A stretch of 64,000 nt of DNA from Novipirellula artificiosorum (GTDB lineage Bacteria > Planctomycetota > Planctomycetia > Pirellulales > Pirellulaceae): NCBI RefSeq assembly GCF_007860135.1, contig NZ_SJPV01000001.1, forward strand, positions 1,423,299-1,487,298, in the 5' to 3' direction. Numbering within the stretch: position 1 is the first letter of the stretch; each line of letters begins with the position of its first letter. Of the stretch, positions 39,054 through 49,619 are shown piece by piece. The notes beneath the pieces were generated by a model, which worked only from the letters and a program-made list of their open reading frames with translations, was not told where the DNA came from and did not search any database. The translations under genes and the position numbers were made by a program.

Positions 39054-40052
39054 ATGCAAAAAGCGCAACCGATGGCTCGTGCGGCTCAAAATCAGTCCGA
39101 CCGATTCGCCACCGAAACGCGGCAGTTTACCGACGTCAGCGAAATGACCGAGGCTTACCAGGGCCGTGCTGACGTTCGATTCATCCAAACGGCACGTGGC
39201 AGCGTCACGGCGAAGTCCCGGCTGACGTCAATCGGCCCGCTGCAAATTCAACAGTTTAGCTGGACCGGCAAGCTGATCACCGAGGCTGCAAACGCATCGA
39301 ATCGGACCACCCTGTTCATTCCCGAACCGCAGGCACGTCCCGCGTTCATATCTGGCGAACATCTCAACGACGCACAAGTCATGCTGTACGGCCCGCACAG
39401 CGAGCATTTCGGCGATATGTCAGGTCGTAGTCGAGCCACGCAATTGTTTTTGCCCGAGGGAATGCTTGAGCAAGCGATCGGGGCGCGTCTGCAAAACGAT
39501 CCGATGAACCTGGCATCAAAACGCCGACTTCTGACTCCCGGGCGTGTCGCGATGCATTCCCTGCGACAACTGATCGTCGAGCTGACTCAAATCATTGATA
39601 ACGACGAGGATGCAGGAGTCGAACCAGTCTGCACTTCGTCGCTGATAAACAATCTAGTCGATCGCATTGCCGAGACTCTCTGTCGCGATTCATCGCTGGC
39701 TTCGATGGCGAATGATCAGCTTCACGCAAGCGGTTGTCTCTTGTCTAGAGTGAGGGACATTTTCGAAGAGTCTGGACGAGAGTCGATTCACCTCTACGAG
39801 TTGTGCAAAGAGTTTGGCGTCAGTGCACGTACGCTGCAAATCACTTTCAAGCAGGCCTACGGCATTTCCCCGATGCGATACCTGAAACTTCGCCGGCTCC
39901 ACGCGGTGCGTCAGCGTCTGATCACATCATGTGTGGATGACGTCAGTATCAAAAGAGCAGCCCTGGAAGGCGGCTTCTTTGACCGAAGCCGTTTGGCAGA
40001 AGACTTCAGGAAACTATTTGGTCATCTGCCTTCGCAGACTCCAAGAGCCTGA
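39054..40052 (+). CDS. AraC-family transcriptional regulator
   Basis: 332 residues from the ATG at 39054 (an ATG at 38859 would add 65 unconserved residues). The N-terminal 200 residues form a sensor domain of no assigned type, with FTDVSEMTEAYQGRADV. The C-terminal 100 residues are the double helix-turn-helix: LYELCKEFGVSARTLQITFK, GISPMRYLKLRRLHAVRQRL, then IKRAALEGGFFDRSRLAEDF and RKLFGHLPSQTPR. It probably controls a nearby promoter; the divergent Tat protein and the D-aminoacylase cluster are candidates. No strong ribosome site marks the start. Confidence 0.85.
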   Translation: MQKAQPMARAAQNQSDRFATETRQFTDVSEMTEAYQGRADVRFIQTARGSVTAKSRLTSIGPLQIQQFSWTGKLITEAANASNRTTLFIPEPQARPAFISGEHLNDAQVMLYGPHSEHFGDMSGRSRATQLFLPEGMLEQAIGARLQNDPMNLASKRRLLTPGRVAMHSLRQLIVELTQIIDNDEDAGVEPVCTSSLINNLVDRIAETLCRDSSLASMANDQLHASGCLLSRVRDIFEESGRESIHLYELCKEFGVSARTLQITFKQAYGISPMRYLKLRRLHAVRQRLITSCVDDVSIKRAALEGGFFDRSRLAEDFRKLFGHLPSQTPRA

Positions 40053-40453
40053 CACAAGAGCAACGCGACCGGCCTCAGCTTTGCCCGCAGCGCGATCCCA
40101 TGGCACATTATGATGATTCAGTAGAACCTAAAGATATTAGCCAAATAGCCCATATTGTCGGACGCTGAAGGATGGCGTTATCGTTACGATTGCCACGAAC
40201 TAAATCGTGACCGCGGCGTTGGCACTCGGCTACCCTATCAGGAATTCTTGTTCGGTTGCCCGAACGGCGGATTACCGTCGCGCAAATGCTTGCCTCGCCT
40301 TGTTCCGAACCTATCGAGACGCGTTGGTTTCAGCAAGCTGGATGATGGTTGTCTCCAAAAACGAAAAAAGCCGGCGGTTAGCCGGCTTGGGTGGATGGGT
40401 TTCGTAATCGGTTTTGATCGGTCGATCGACTGGTCTATCGAGACTTAGGTTGA
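40053..40453. other. Intergenic stretch with a minus-strand hairpin
   Basis: No gene recognised. The only clear element is a minus-strand terminator-like hairpin near 40369-40387. Confidence 0.5.
40355..40388 (-). terminator. Terminator-like hairpin on the minus strand
   Basis: On the minus strand the stem AGCCGGC/GCCGGCT with a 5-nt loop is followed by TTTTTTCGTTTTT. No minus-strand gene ends just before it; the tRNA-Cys lies about 500 bp upstream, so the transcript it ends is unknown. Confidence 0.6.
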
Positions 40454-40762
40454 CCCCCGCGAGCCGGCCATTCGTTTGAGGCGCGTTTTGCCGGCGGACC
40501 GCTCCTGTCGCCCGCCGCGAGAGACAATTTGGCGGACGACCTCAGGCTGGGGCGTTATCGCACGGAGTTCGGTACGAACGACTCAGAACAAGGCACAAGG
40601 GTGAATACGCAGGCAGTCATTGCTGCAGAGTTCGGCAAGGGACGAATGATTGCCTTTGGCTTTCATCCGGAAGCGAGGAAAGCGACCCAGCCACTCGTCA
40701 AGCAGGCGGTGCTGGCAACCGCACCCGAAAACCGAGATCGCCCGGCCAAGAAGCCTCCGTAG
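40454..40762 (+). pseudogene. C-terminal fragment of a planctomycete BPL_N/glutamine-amidotransferase-like protein
   Basis: The frame opens after a stop near 40448 and reads FEARFAGGPLLSPAARDN, then LRLGRYRTEFGTN and VIAAEFGKGRMIAFGFHPEA to a normal stop. These are C-terminal blocks of planctomycete proteins with a glutamine-amidotransferase-like fold. There is no start codon with a ribosome site and the N-terminal domain is absent. A remnant, probably untranslated. Confidence 0.5.
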
Positions 40763-40889
40763 GTCCCGTTCTCTCAATCCCGCTGAACGAAGTGCAGAGC
40801 GGTGACGGAGGTTTCCCGTATCCCGTCGCTCGGTAGGTCACGAAAGAACGGTTTTCGCTATTGAAGAAACTGCATTGATTGCAGAAAAG

Positions 40890-40962
40890 AGGCGACGGTG
40901 GGATTCGAACCCACGAATAAAGGATTTGCAATCCTTCGCCTTAGCCACTTGGCCACGTCGCC
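40890..40962 (-). tRNA. tRNA-Cys (GCA)
   Basis: The minus-strand sequence folds as a cloverleaf: acceptor GGCGACG/CGTCGCC, D arm GCCAAGTGGCTAAGGC, anticodon stem-loop AGGATTGCAAATCCT with anticodon GCA, and T arm GTGGGTTCGAATCCCAC. No CCA is encoded; the 3' end has U as discriminator. The 3' end faces the accessory zone to the left. Confidence 0.95.
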
Positions 40963-41296
40963 TTTGTTGACCCGCAAATTAGGAGATGTGTGCGGATTAG
41001 TCAAGATCGCGAAATTGATAGAAATCGACGAAGCGATCCGGATATGGGGTTTCTATCGGATCCTTTTCGGGTCTCTCTTTAGCCAGACGCTCGAAAAAGA
41101 TCTTCGGCGGGTCGCTTTGGCGGCGGGGACCGTCATGAATGCTAGCTTGCTTGTCTCGAGAACAACAAATCTGTCGTGACATTCAAGCTGAGCTTTTGTT
41201 ACACCTCATGAACAGCCGTTGGTTTTGGGGCATTTCCATCGGCATGGTGATGGCCGCTGTATCCTTTAGTCGACCGTATTCGTGACCTGTTGGGCA

Positions 41297-42583
41297 ATGA
41301 TTGTGATCCACTCCCGCATTGATTTCCGTGCCGCGACGCGCTGGATGATCTGGACCGTCTGGTTCGGGACGCCCGCGTGGTTTGCCTTAACGACAACGGC
41401 CGCAGAATCGCAATTAGGCCAAGCGGCAGCCATCCCGCTATGGCAGCAGGGCGTTTCTCGATGGACGGGCGCGGGTTACAGCCAAGTCCCGAACACCCCT
41501 TCATTTTCAAACGACTCAGTCGCGGCAACAAGCGAGGCGATCGCCCAGGTGTCGAACGAGGTGCCGGCGCCGCCGAGCCCGGTTCCCTATACCGTACCGT
41601 ATATCCCCTCGATTCAAACGCTCTCTAGCTCGCCTCTATTAATGCCGTCGACGCAAGACCGGATCGCAGCGCAAAGCACAGCTCCCAGCCTTGTGGGGCC
41701 CAGCCTTGCGGAACCTCAAGTTTCGTCGGATCCGTCCGCGGTGCCGCTTACCGATTGGTCCGATCTGCCGCCGATTGGACAAGGGCTTGCGACCGAATTG
41801 CCTCAGCCCCTCTCCGAACCCACCTTCACGCCGCCGTCGTCCGATCCGCTCGCCAATCAACCCATCACCATGGAACCACTTCCACTCGAACAAGAGGTGA
41901 TCCATTGGTATCAATATCCCATGCGTTGGATGCAAGGATGGAATAGCCATGCCGAGTTCGGTCTTGATGGCAGCTCGGGCAATGCCGAGACACTCGCGCT
42001 GCAGACAGGCTTAGAGATGAAGCGGAAAACAGACGATTACACCTTGGCGCTTGACGTCGATTACCGGGTTGCCAGCAGCCGTGATGTGACGACCGAAGAC
42101 AATGGCCGTTTTAATGTCGACTATGACCGCATGATCAATGAGACGCCTTGGTCGTTGTTTGGGAAATATGGCATGGAGTGGGACAAGTTCAAAGCGTTCG
42201 ATTTGCGGGTCAACATCAATGGTGGTGTTGGCTATCACTGGATTCGCACTGACGATACCACGTTGGTCACGCGTTTTGGTGCCGGTGCGTCCCGCGAGAT
42301 CGGAGCCCCGATTGACGAGTGGACCCCTGAAGCGGTTTTTGGACTCGAAGCGGAACGTCAATTGACCCGTCGCCAAAAGTTGAAAGCGAAGGTCGACTAT
42401 TTTCCTGCCTGGGATGATTTTGCCGACTATCGACTGGTTAGCGACTTTTCGTGGGAAATCTTACTCGATGGCAGTGAGAATCTTAGTTTGAAATTGGCAG
42501 CGACCGATCGCTACGACAGTACCCCGCAGGGAGCGAAAAACAACGACCTCTACTATTCCTTGTTGTTGCTTTACAAGTTCTAG
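41297..42583 (+). CDS. DUF481-like outer-membrane protein
   Basis: 428 residues from the ATG at 41297; a GTG at 41282 is also in frame. An N-terminal signal (WTVWFGTPAWFALTTTAAES) is followed by a Pro/Ser-rich linker up to about residue 190. The C-terminal 240 residues are the DUF481 beta-barrel: NSHAEFGLDGSSGNAETLAL, DDYTLALDVDYRVASSR, and the terminal LYYSLLLLYKF ending in an aromatic residue as in outer-membrane proteins. The function of the family is unknown. It may share a transcript with the GH51 gene 88 bp downstream. Confidence 0.82.
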   Translation: MIVIHSRIDFRAATRWMIWTVWFGTPAWFALTTTAAESQLGQAAAIPLWQQGVSRWTGAGYSQVPNTPSFSNDSVAATSEAIAQVSNEVPAPPSPVPYTVPYIPSIQTLSSSPLLMPSTQDRIAAQSTAPSLVGPSLAEPQVSSDPSAVPLTDWSDLPPIGQGLATELPQPLSEPTFTPPSSDPLANQPITMEPLPLEQEVIHWYQYPMRWMQGWNSHAEFGLDGSSGNAETLALQTGLEMKRKTDDYTLALDVDYRVASSRDVTTEDNGRFNVDYDRMINETPWSLFGKYGMEWDKFKAFDLRVNINGGVGYHWIRTDDTTLVTRFGAGASREIGAPIDEWTPEAVFGLEAERQLTRRQKLKAKVDYFPAWDDFADYRLVSDFSWEILLDGSENLSLKLAATDRYDSTPQGAKNNDLYYSLLLLYKF

Positions 42584-42671
42584 CGAAGTGTTGGTGCGGC
42601 GGAGTCGTGTGCTGTAGAATGCGGGGCCAAGCAAGCATCCCCTTCCGATTCTCACACCACGAGTCTACTTG

Positions 42672-44234
42672 ATGCGCCCCCAACCGACCTCGCTGCTTTT
42701 GTCCCTTTTTTTCGGCATCGGCTTGTTTGTCTCCGCGGCGATGGCGGAAGATCCTGGTGCAACCTTGACGCTGAGGGCTGATGCGACGGGGCCCCAAGTG
42801 AACCCGAATGTTTATGGTCACTTCGCCGAACATTTGGGGCGATGTATCTATGAAGGGATTTGGGTCGGCGAGGATTCTTCGATCCCAAACACACGCGGCA
42901 TACGCCAGGATGTCGTTGCTGCACTTCGCGAACTGGAGATTCCGGTGTTGCGTTGGCCAGGTGGCTGTTTTGCCGACGAGTATCATTGGAAGGATGGGAT
43001 TGGCCCGCGAGAAAATCGCCCTAAGCTGATCAATACGCATTGGGGCGGTGTGGTCGAAAACAATCACTTTGGCACTCACGAGTTTCTTGATTTGTGCGAG
43101 CAAATCGGTGCCGAACCCTACATTTGTGGAAACGTCGGCAGCGGATCGGTCCAGGAGATGATGAACTGGGTGGAGTACATGACGTCCGACGCGGATTCAC
43201 CGATGGCGAACTTGCGGCGAGCAAACGGCCGCGACAAACCTTGGAAGGTTCCCTACTTCGGAGTCGGCAATGAAAGTTGGGGATGCGGCGGAAACATGCG
43301 ACCGGAGTTCTACGCCGATCTGTACCGACGCTACAACACCTTCGTCAAAAACTACTCGGGGAACAGGATCTACCGCATCGCCTGTGGGTCAAACGGAAGC
43401 GACTTCAATTGGACCGAGGTCTTGATGGATCGTGCTGGACGAAGAATGAACGGATTGTCGTTGCACTATTACACCCTCCCCACTGGTGATTGGGGCCGAA
43501 AAGGATCCGCCACCGAGTTTGACGAAGCCCAATACCACGCCACGCTGTTTCAAACGCTGCGAATGGATGAATTGATCGCGAAGCACGGTGAGATCATGGA
43601 TCGCCACGATCCTCAAAAACGTGTTGGCATGATCATTGATGAATGGGGCATCTGGACGGATGTAGAGCCCGGAACGAATCCAGGTTTCCTGTACCAGCAG
43701 AACTCCCTACGTGACGCGATCATTGCAGGTTTGAATTTTCACATCTTCCATCGTCACGCTGACCGCGTGGCGATGACCAACATCGCGCAAACGATCAATG
43801 TGCTGCAAGCCATGATCTTGACGGACAAGCAGGCGATGCTCCGGACGCCAACCTTCCACGTTTTTGAAATGTTCAAAGTTCATCAAGGCGGTACCGTGCT
43901 GCCGATCGAATTGAAGACGCCGAAGTACACGCTCGACGGCAAATCGATCCCAACGGTCAGTGCATCGGCGACTCGTCGTGATGACGGAGTGGTTTCGCTC
44001 TCGTTGGTGAACACCCACCCGACGGAATCGATTCGCGTGGCCTGTGCTGTTGGAGAGGTTCCGCTGAAGTCGGTATCCGGCCGCGTCTTGACGGCCCCCG
44101 CCGTGAATTCACACAACACCTTTGACCATCCCGAAACGGTGAAGCCCACTGAATTCACCGCGGCGTTGGTCGAGGGTGATACGTTGAACGTGGATTTGCC
44201 TAGCAAGTCCGTCGTCGTGTTGACGCTTCAATAG
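42672..44234 (+). CDS. Alpha-L-arabinofuranosidase, GH51 family, secreted
   Basis: 520 residues from the ATG at 42672. The signal peptide ends SAAMAED. GH51 retaining enzymes remove terminal arabinofuranose from hemicellulose or algal polymers. Visible are the N-terminal [16 protein letters not shown], the sugar-binding [15 protein letters not shown], the acid/base Glu in [11 protein letters not shown] and the nucleophile Glu in IIDEWGIW. The C-terminal beta-sandwich is complete. It fits the region's other sugar genes (fucosidase, RhaT, Gfo/Idh) but points away from that operon. Confidence 0.94.
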   Translation: MRPQPTSLLLSLFFGIGLFVSAAMAEDPGATLTLRADATGPQVNPNVYGHFAEHLGRCIYEGIWVGEDSSIPNTRGIRQDVVAALRELEIPVLRWPGGCFADEYHWKDGIGPRENRPKLINTHWGGVVENNHFGTHEFLDLCEQIGAEPYICGNVGSGSVQEMMNWVEYMTSDADSPMANLRRANGRDKPWKVPYFGVGNESWGCGGNMRPEFYADLYRRYNTFVKNYSGNRIYRIACGSNGSDFNWTEVLMDRAGRRMNGLSLHYYTLPTGDWGRKGSATEFDEAQYHATLFQTLRMDELIAKHGEIMDRHDPQKRVGMIIDEWGIWTDVEPGTNPGFLYQQNSLRDAIIAGLNFHIFHRHADRVAMTNIAQTINVLQAMILTDKQAMLRTPTFHVFEMFKVHQGGTVLPIELKTPKYTLDGKSIPTVSASATRRDDGVVSLSLVNTHPTESIRVACAVGEVPLKSVSGRVLTAPAVNSHNTFDHPETVKPTEFTAALVEGDTLNVDLPSKSVVVLTLQ

Positions 44235-44257
44235 CCCACTCGAAAGTTCAACACGGC

Positions 44258-45331
44258 TTAGACGCTGTAATTGACGCAAACGCCACCCTCGGCGTTGGAT
44301 CGGTAAGCGGCTTCGACACATGCCATCGTTCGCATCACGTCCTCGATGCAGGTGGGCATCGTGGGGGCACTGCCCTCCAAGTGCCGTTGGACCGAAGCCA
44401 TCGTGCCGACGAATGCCTCGGGGAACCACGATCCGTCAAGCTTCGTGGTTTCCCATCGGGGTTCTTTTCCGTCACGGAGCAGGCAATACTCGAAATGGTC
44501 TGGAACCCCGTCGGGGTAATTCATTAGCAGCCCCATCTTTGCCTTCACGGCTCCCTGGGTGCCTTCCCACTTGATGTAGCTTTGTTGGTTGTGCGGCCCA
44601 AAATCATGGCCGTGATTGGTCAAGATGGTTGCTTGAATGTCATCGCCGTAGTCCATGATCAGGGTGCTTCGGGTCGAAGCTAACTCGGCTTGCTTGGGGT
44701 GCTTGACGGTTCGAGCATAGACCTTGTCGGGATCGCCAAGAAACGACCGAACCAAATCCACGTAATGGATACTGTGCTGTTGAATTTCCACTCGAGGCAG
44801 CGGATGGATATGGGGGAACAAATGCCACGGCGTGTAGACTTCGACGTGAACTTCGAGGTGATGCAATTCGCCCAGCAGTCCCTGGTCCAACAGCCACCGC
44901 GTTGCCATCACAAACGGCGCGAACCGCAGCTGGCAATTGATCGCGGCTTGATGCCCTTTTTCGTGGCATTTGTCGCGAATCGCGAGGGTCTGTTGCCAAT
45001 CATCCCCCATCGGTTTTTGAATCAGCACGTGGGAACCCTCCGGCAGCTTATCCAGCACGTCCACGAATTGAGGTGGCATCAGGGCAATGTCCCAGACGAC
45101 CTGCGAAGGAGCGTCCGCGACCGCTTGTTCGACCGAGTCATAGACGTTTGGGATGCCGTAGGTGTCGGCCAACGCACGAGCCTTTTCCGCGGTTCGATTG
45201 TAAATCCCGTGAACGGTGAATCCGGCCTGTTTGTAAGCGGGCAAGTGCGCATCTTTGACGATGCCCCCTGCCCCGAGGATGATAATCGGCACGCCGCGAT
45301 CAGGCAGTTGCGGCTTGTAGTCGATGTCCAT
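44258..45331 (-). CDS. Gfo/Idh/MocA family oxidoreductase, cytoplasmic
   Basis: 357 residues from the ATG at 45331; a TTG at 45346 is in frame, but GAGGA precedes the ATG at suitable spacing. No signal peptide. The Rossmann motif is IIILGAGGIVKDAHLPAY, the family Lys is in IQKPMGDDWQQ, and the C-terminal domain contains VEIQQHSIHYVDLVRSFLGD. It is the last gene of the seven-gene minus-strand operon, 54 bp after the solute-binding gene. Likely an NAD(P)-dependent sugar or sugar-acid dehydrogenase; substrate unknown. Confidence 0.9.
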   Translation of the reverse strand: MDIDYKPQLPDRGVPIIILGAGGIVKDAHLPAYKQAGFTVHGIYNRTAEKARALADTYGIPNVYDSVEQAVADAPSQVVWDIALMPPQFVDVLDKLPEGSHVLIQKPMGDDWQQTLAIRDKCHEKGHQAAINCQLRFAPFVMATRWLLDQGLLGELHHLEVHVEVYTPWHLFPHIHPLPRVEIQQHSIHYVDLVRSFLGDPDKVYARTVKHPKQAELASTRSTLIMDYGDDIQATILTNHGHDFGPHNQQSYIKWEGTQGAVKAKMGLLMNYPDGVPDHFEYCLLRDGKEPRWETTKLDGSWFPEAFVGTMASVQRHLEGSAPTMPTCIEDVMRTMACVEAAYRSNAEGGVCVNYSV

Positions 45332-45385
45332 GTTTCGGGTCCTCAAGAGAAAGGGAATTCAGGCAGGTTCCGATCCGAATGATCG

Positions 45386-46624
45386 TCAAATCGTATCGAT
45401 CCGTTGTTGTGCCTTCGCCGTGATGGCTTCAATCGGAGTTTCGGTGTTCATGGTGCTGAGCACCAATTCATCAATGACTTCGGCCAACTTGGACCAATTC
45501 GCCAAGCGTGGCAAGGTTCGAGCGTGCTCGTGCAACGCTTCAAGGCGATGGTAGTAGGGCACTTCTCGGTTGACATCCGCGTCGTGCCATGTGCTGGTTC
45601 GGCATCCCGTGCCGCCATTGAGCGTCAATCGTTTGTCGTTCTTGCGATTGACCATGAAACAGATGAAATCATAAGCGATCCTTGCATGTTGTGACCCTTT
45701 GCCTACCGCATAAAGCCAGTAGCAATTCAAAGAAGCGGAGTTGCACGCGGCAGCGTGGGGGATGGGGCCGATGTCCACTTTTCCTTTCACCACGCTTTCG
45801 GCGACCACCTCGCTCATCGATGCAAATCCGAACCAATTGACCATCATCGCGACTTCGCCGCGCGCGAACGCGAGTCCTGATTTGACGGAGTCGAGTTGTC
45901 GGCAATCGGGGTGTATGGCGGAATGATCTTGCAACAGGTCCCGATAGAATCGCATCGCATCGTGAGCCGCCTGGGTATCGACTCGCACCCGTCCCGAATC
46001 GTCGACCAGTTCGCCGCCTCGAGTCCAAACGTGCAGCGCAAAATCGAACACGGTGTTGTGGCCATCCGGGTAACCGGCGACCACCGTGCCGTAAAGGTTT
46101 TGCTCGGGATGCGTAAAGAAGCGAGCGAGCTGGTGGAAGGCGTCCCACGTTTCCGGTAGTGCCAACTCTTTCCCCGTTTGCGCGAGGAAGGATTCGCGAT
46201 TTGATGGATCCTCAAAGAGATCTTTGCGGTAAATCAAACATTCAGGGCCATCGTGGAACGGCACCCCAACGATCGAGTCGCCGAAATCTTGGAACCCGAG
46301 CATCGATGGCGACCATCCGATCGGAAAGTCTTCGGGCGGATCCGAATCGAGCAGGGGCTTGAGGTCGAGCAGCGATTCGGTCGCTTGGGCTTCGGCAATC
46401 CAATCGGTCGTGATCTGCGCGATATCCCAATCCCCCTTGCGCAGCCCATCGCTACCGAGAATCGAATCATACAGCGGATGCAAATCCAGCGGCACCGCTT
46501 CAAGCTGCAGATTGCATGGAGTTGTTTGGCAAAACGCATCCCACATTTCGGCGATCGATCGTTCAAACGGTTCAAATTGTCGAACCGCGATTCGTAGCAC
46601 GTCTTTGCGATTCCTGGTGGTCAT
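45386..46624 (-). CDS. Solute-binding-fold protein (family 1) without signal peptide, copy 1
   Basis: 412 residues. It has the character of an ABC-transporter sugar-binding protein: WDIAQITTDWIAEAQ, IVGVPFHDGPECLIYRKDLF, LPETWDAFHQLARFFTHPE and GEVAMMVNWFGFASMSE. The N-terminus (TTRNRKDVLRIAVRQFEP) has no hydrophobic segment and the start ATG leaves no room for one, so export is not predicted. No permease or ATPase gene lies nearby. It follows the first CoA-transferase by 12 bp. An intracellular ligand-sensing or enzyme-like role is possible. A paralogue stands at the head of the operon. Confidence 0.85.
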   Translation of the reverse strand: MTTRNRKDVLRIAVRQFEPFERSIAEMWDAFCQTTPCNLQLEAVPLDLHPLYDSILGSDGLRKGDWDIAQITTDWIAEAQATESLLDLKPLLDSDPPEDFPIGWSPSMLGFQDFGDSIVGVPFHDGPECLIYRKDLFEDPSNRESFLAQTGKELALPETWDAFHQLARFFTHPEQNLYGTVVAGYPDGHNTVFDFALHVWTRGGELVDDSGRVRVDTQAAHDAMRFYRDLLQDHSAIHPDCRQLDSVKSGLAFARGEVAMMVNWFGFASMSEVVAESVVKGKVDIGPIPHAAACNSASLNCYWLYAVGKGSQHARIAYDFICFMVNRKNDKRLTLNGGTGCRTSTWHDADVNREVPYYHRLEALHEHARTLPRLANWSKLAEVIDELVLSTMNTETPIEAITAKAQQRIDTI

Positions 46625-46636
46625 ATTGAAGCTGCC

Positions 46637-47788
46637 CTAAAGAGAGAATTCCTGATCCAGCACGGTGTTGTGTTCGCCAAGATCACACGACCCTCTTGAT
46701 GCGGTGAGCCGTTGCCCATCGATTCGAATCGGGCAGCGCGTGGTCGCATAGCGAGTCCCGTTGCCGCGGACCACTTGCTGGGTCATGTCCAAGACTTGAA
46801 ACCCTGGCTTGCCCATCATCTGATTCCAATCCAGTACTTCGGCGCACCAAATGTCGGCGGGTTCCAGGATGGAAAGCCACTCGGCGGTGGGGCGAGTCTT
46901 CAAATGATCCACCAAGATCTGCTTGATCGCGTCGCGTTGGTCGAACCAGCTGTGGGGGTCGATGTATTCGCCCAGCGGCGGGCATTCCAAAAGCTCGCCA
47001 AGCCTCGGGATACTTCCCATTGCCAACGACAGGTATCCATCGGCGGTGGCGTAAACTCCGTAGGGCGCTCCCAACAGTGTATGAGCATTGTTGGTTTTCG
47101 TTCGCTGCGGCAGTTCACCGTCTTGCAGGTAAACGGTGAGAGGTTCGAATTGATAATCAAGCATGGCTTCGAGCATGTTGACTTCGACGAGCCCACCTTG
47201 GTCGCGTCCATTCAGGCCGATCGAGAGACGAACCAAACATGCCAAGATGCCCGTCACCAGCAACGCACCGGCCCAGATGTCAGCGATCGCAACCCCCACC
47301 GGAACGGGACCATCCTCCGCATTGCCGCTGAGCCAAGTCATGCCCGAAAGCGATTGAGCCAGCAAGTCTTGGCCCGCTTTTTCACGCCACGGACCCTGTT
47401 TGCCATAGCCGCTGATTTCGGCGTAGACGATTCCGGGGTTCGTCTTCTTGACCGTCGCATAATCCAGCTGCAATCGATCGATCACGCCGGGGCGAAAATT
47501 ATGAAGGACCACATCGGCTCGGTCGATGAGCTTCCTGATCTTCGCAAGATCCTTCGGATCCTTCAGATCGGCAACGTAACCTTCCTTGTTGCGGTTGATT
47601 GCGTGGAAGATGGTCGATTCACCGTCAATGTCGATGTCCGACACGTACAAGTGGCGACAGATGTCGCCCGTGCCAGGACGCTCCACTTTGATCACGCGTG
47701 CGCCCAAGTCGGCCAGACGCAGCGAGGCGGATGGGCCCGAAAGGAATTGGCTCAGATCGACGACGAGCAGGTTCTCAAGTGGTTTCAT
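46637..47788 (-). CDS. CaiB/BaiF-type CoA-transferase, copy 1
   Basis: 383 residues, full length. Class III CoA-transferases move CoA between carboxylic acids through aspartyl mixed anhydrides. The N-terminus reads [20 protein letters not shown], then [11 protein letters not shown]; the catalytic Asp is residue 141 in [12 protein letters not shown]. The start ATG overlaps the fucosidase stop by 4 bp. It is clearly related to the copy at 49612. Two such genes in one operon suggest two CoA-donor/acceptor pairs or a heteromeric enzyme. Confidence 0.93.
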   Translation of the reverse strand: MKPLENLLVVDLSQFLSGPSASLRLADLGARVIKVERPGTGDICRHLYVSDIDIDGESTIFHAINRNKEGYVADLKDPKDLAKIRKLIDRADVVLHNFRPGVIDRLQLDYATVKKTNPGIVYAEISGYGKQGPWREKAGQDLLAQSLSGMTWLSGNAEDGPVPVGVAIADIWAGALLVTGILACLVRLSIGLNGRDQGGLVEVNMLEAMLDYQFEPLTVYLQDGELPQRTKTNNAHTLLGAPYGVYATADGYLSLAMGSIPRLGELLECPPLGEYIDPHSWFDQRDAIKQILVDHLKTRPTAEWLSILEPADIWCAEVLDWNQMMGKPGFQVLDMTQQVVRGNGTRYATTRCPIRIDGQRLTASRGSCDLGEHNTVLDQEFSL

Positions 47789-49326
47789 GATTCTCGAATG
47801 ACCTTGAAAGTCAAGGCGTGCTTGAGCGAAGTGTCGGTGGGGACTTCGATGAACAAACCGGTCGCATCGCGTTTCCAGTTGATTTTGCCGTCGTAGCCAA
47901 CCAGGGAGATGTCCGATACCTCACCGCGATAGGTCCCGCCCCCAAGCCAGCGGCAAACGACCTGTTTGCCTTCGTCGGGGACGCCCAACGCAATCACGTA
48001 GAGATTGCCCTGATTGGTTGTGTAACGAACGTCTTCGCCCGAGAAACCATCAAACCCCATGTCGGACAAGTGCCCCACAGGTGTAACGGTCGGGCCTTCT
48101 CCGTAGACCAACCAGGGACGCGACCCGTAGATCGCTTCGCCGTTGATACGCAGCCAATCCCCAATGCCTCGCAAGATTTCCTTTTGAGCTTCTGGGATGG
48201 TTCCATCCGGCGCGGGAGCGATGTTCAGCAGCATGCAGCCATTCTTACTGACAATGTCCACGAGGTCGTCCACGATCCGGTCAACGGGATAAACGTCCAT
48301 GTCGGCGGCAAAGGCCCATGTCGATGGCGAGATCGAAGTGTCGGTCAACCAGGGATCGGGATAGATGTCGGGCATCCGGCTGCGTTCCAGGTCGACCGTT
48401 GCCGTCCCCAGGGCCAAGTCGGGCCGTTTGTAAGTTAACACGGGTTGTTGACCCTGTGCCAACGCGTGGTTGTAGTATTCCGAGACCATTTGCATCCGAG
48501 CACGCTCGGTAAAGATCTGGAGCCGATTGTCGAACCAAAGTAGATCGGGCGAGTAGCCTGTGACAACTTCATTGATTTTGTCGAGCCAAAGTTGCTCCCA
48601 CTCGTCCGACGGCATCGGGTCGATACACATGTTGGGATTGACATTGCCGAGTCGGCCCATGCTTTGAGCATCGGAAGACGGATACTGCGGGCCGTACAAG
48701 GAAGCGTAGGTTGGGTCGGAAGCATCGGTGTTCTTGTCCCAGGTTGGGAACCATCCCCAATGCCAAGAATGGTGCATGCTGACCAAGAACTTCAGCCCTC
48801 GTTTTTCCACGGCTTTCTTCATCTCGGCGACCACATCTCGACGGGGTCCCTTGCTCGCTGCATTCCATTCATTCACCTTCGAGTCCCACATCGAAAAACC
48901 GTCGGCGTGTTCACCGACTGGGCCGGCGAAACGAGCTCCTGCTTGCACGTAAACGTCGACCCACTCGTCGGCGTTAAACTTCTCGGCGGTCAGCAGGGGG
49001 ACCAGATCTTTGTAACCGAACTCGGACACAGGACCAAACTTTTCGAGGTGCTCGACATGGTTCGGATGCCCCGGTTTGTACATGTTTCGGCCGTACCAGT
49101 CGGTGTTACGCTTGCCTTGTGAGGCTGAGTAAACGCCCCAGTGAGCGTAGATGCCGAATTTCGCATCGCGAAACCAGTCGGGGCATTCGTATTGCTCCAA
49201 CGACTGCCAATTGGCTTGGAACGGTCGGGGATGGAGCGAACCGGGCTCAGGCTCATCCGCTGCAAGCGTCGGTAATAAAAGGCAAGGGAGTAGTAATCGT
49301 GCGACGAGACGCAGAAATGTCTTCAT
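47785..49326 (-). CDS. Alpha-L-fucosidase, GH29 family, secreted
   Basis: 513 residues from the ATG at 49326, which gives a signal peptide ([17 protein letters not shown]); an upstream in-frame start at 49410 adds a leader without hydrophobicity. GH29 signatures are [17 protein letters not shown] near the start, [11 protein letters not shown] and the nucleophile region [15 protein letters not shown]-terminal beta domain is present ([17 protein letters not shown]). It should release L-fucose from glycans outside the cytoplasm. It is embedded between a MaoC relic and a CoA-transferase in one operon, an unusual position for a GH29. Confidence 0.94.
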   Translation of the reverse strand: MKTFLRLVARLLLPCLLLPTLAADEPEPGSLHPRPFQANWQSLEQYECPDWFRDAKFGIYAHWGVYSASQGKRNTDWYGRNMYKPGHPNHVEHLEKFGPVSEFGYKDLVPLLTAEKFNADEWVDVYVQAGARFAGPVGEHADGFSMWDSKVNEWNAASKGPRRDVVAEMKKAVEKRGLKFLVSMHHSWHWGWFPTWDKNTDASDPTYASLYGPQYPSSDAQSMGRLGNVNPNMCIDPMPSDEWEQLWLDKINEVVTGYSPDLLWFDNRLQIFTERARMQMVSEYYNHALAQGQQPVLTYKRPDLALGTATVDLERSRMPDIYPDPWLTDTSISPSTWAFAADMDVYPVDRIVDDLVDIVSKNGCMLLNIAPAPDGTIPEAQKEILRGIGDWLRINGEAIYGSRPWLVYGEGPTVTPVGHLSDMGFDGFSGEDVRYTTNQGNLYVIALGVPDEGKQVVCRWLGGGTYRGEVSDISLVGYDGKINWKRDATGLFIEVPTDTSLKHALTFKVIRES

Positions 49327-49382
49327 GATGGTTCGACTTTCGGGAGGGTCATGACAGGGGGAGTGATCTTCGGAGGGGCTGT

Positions 49383-49619
49383 TTATTTCTTTTCCACTTG
49401 GTCGGCCCATTTGGACGGTTCACGGTATTTCACGGTTTGTAAATGCTCGGCATACATGACGAGTTCGCCTTCACCCTTGAACATCATCGCCTCGCCTTCC
49501 GAGATGGTGCGGCCGATGGACCGACGCTTCAGGCCGATCTCAAAGTCTTCATACATCCATGTTTCGACATTGAAAGCAGGGATGTCCGCGTGGGTTTCCG
49601 AAGGTGTTGACTCAGGCAT
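49383..49619 (-). CDS. 78-residue MaoC-like mini-protein, probably deleted version
   Basis: 78 residues. The first 40 contain [20 protein letters not shown], the N-terminal block of MaoC dehydratases. The rest, [19 protein letters not shown], resembles the family's last strand. The catalytic loop with D-x-x-x-x-H is absent; full MaoC proteins have about 150 residues, as does the gene at 52827. The start overlaps the CoA-transferase stop by 8 bp and the frame is intact, so it is probably still translated. Relic or a shortened scaffold protein; not a functional hydratase. Confidence 0.6.
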   Translation of the reverse strand: MPESTPSETHADIPAFNVETWMYEDFEIGLKRRSIGRTISEGEAMMFKGEGELVMYAEHLQTVKYREPSKWADQVEKK

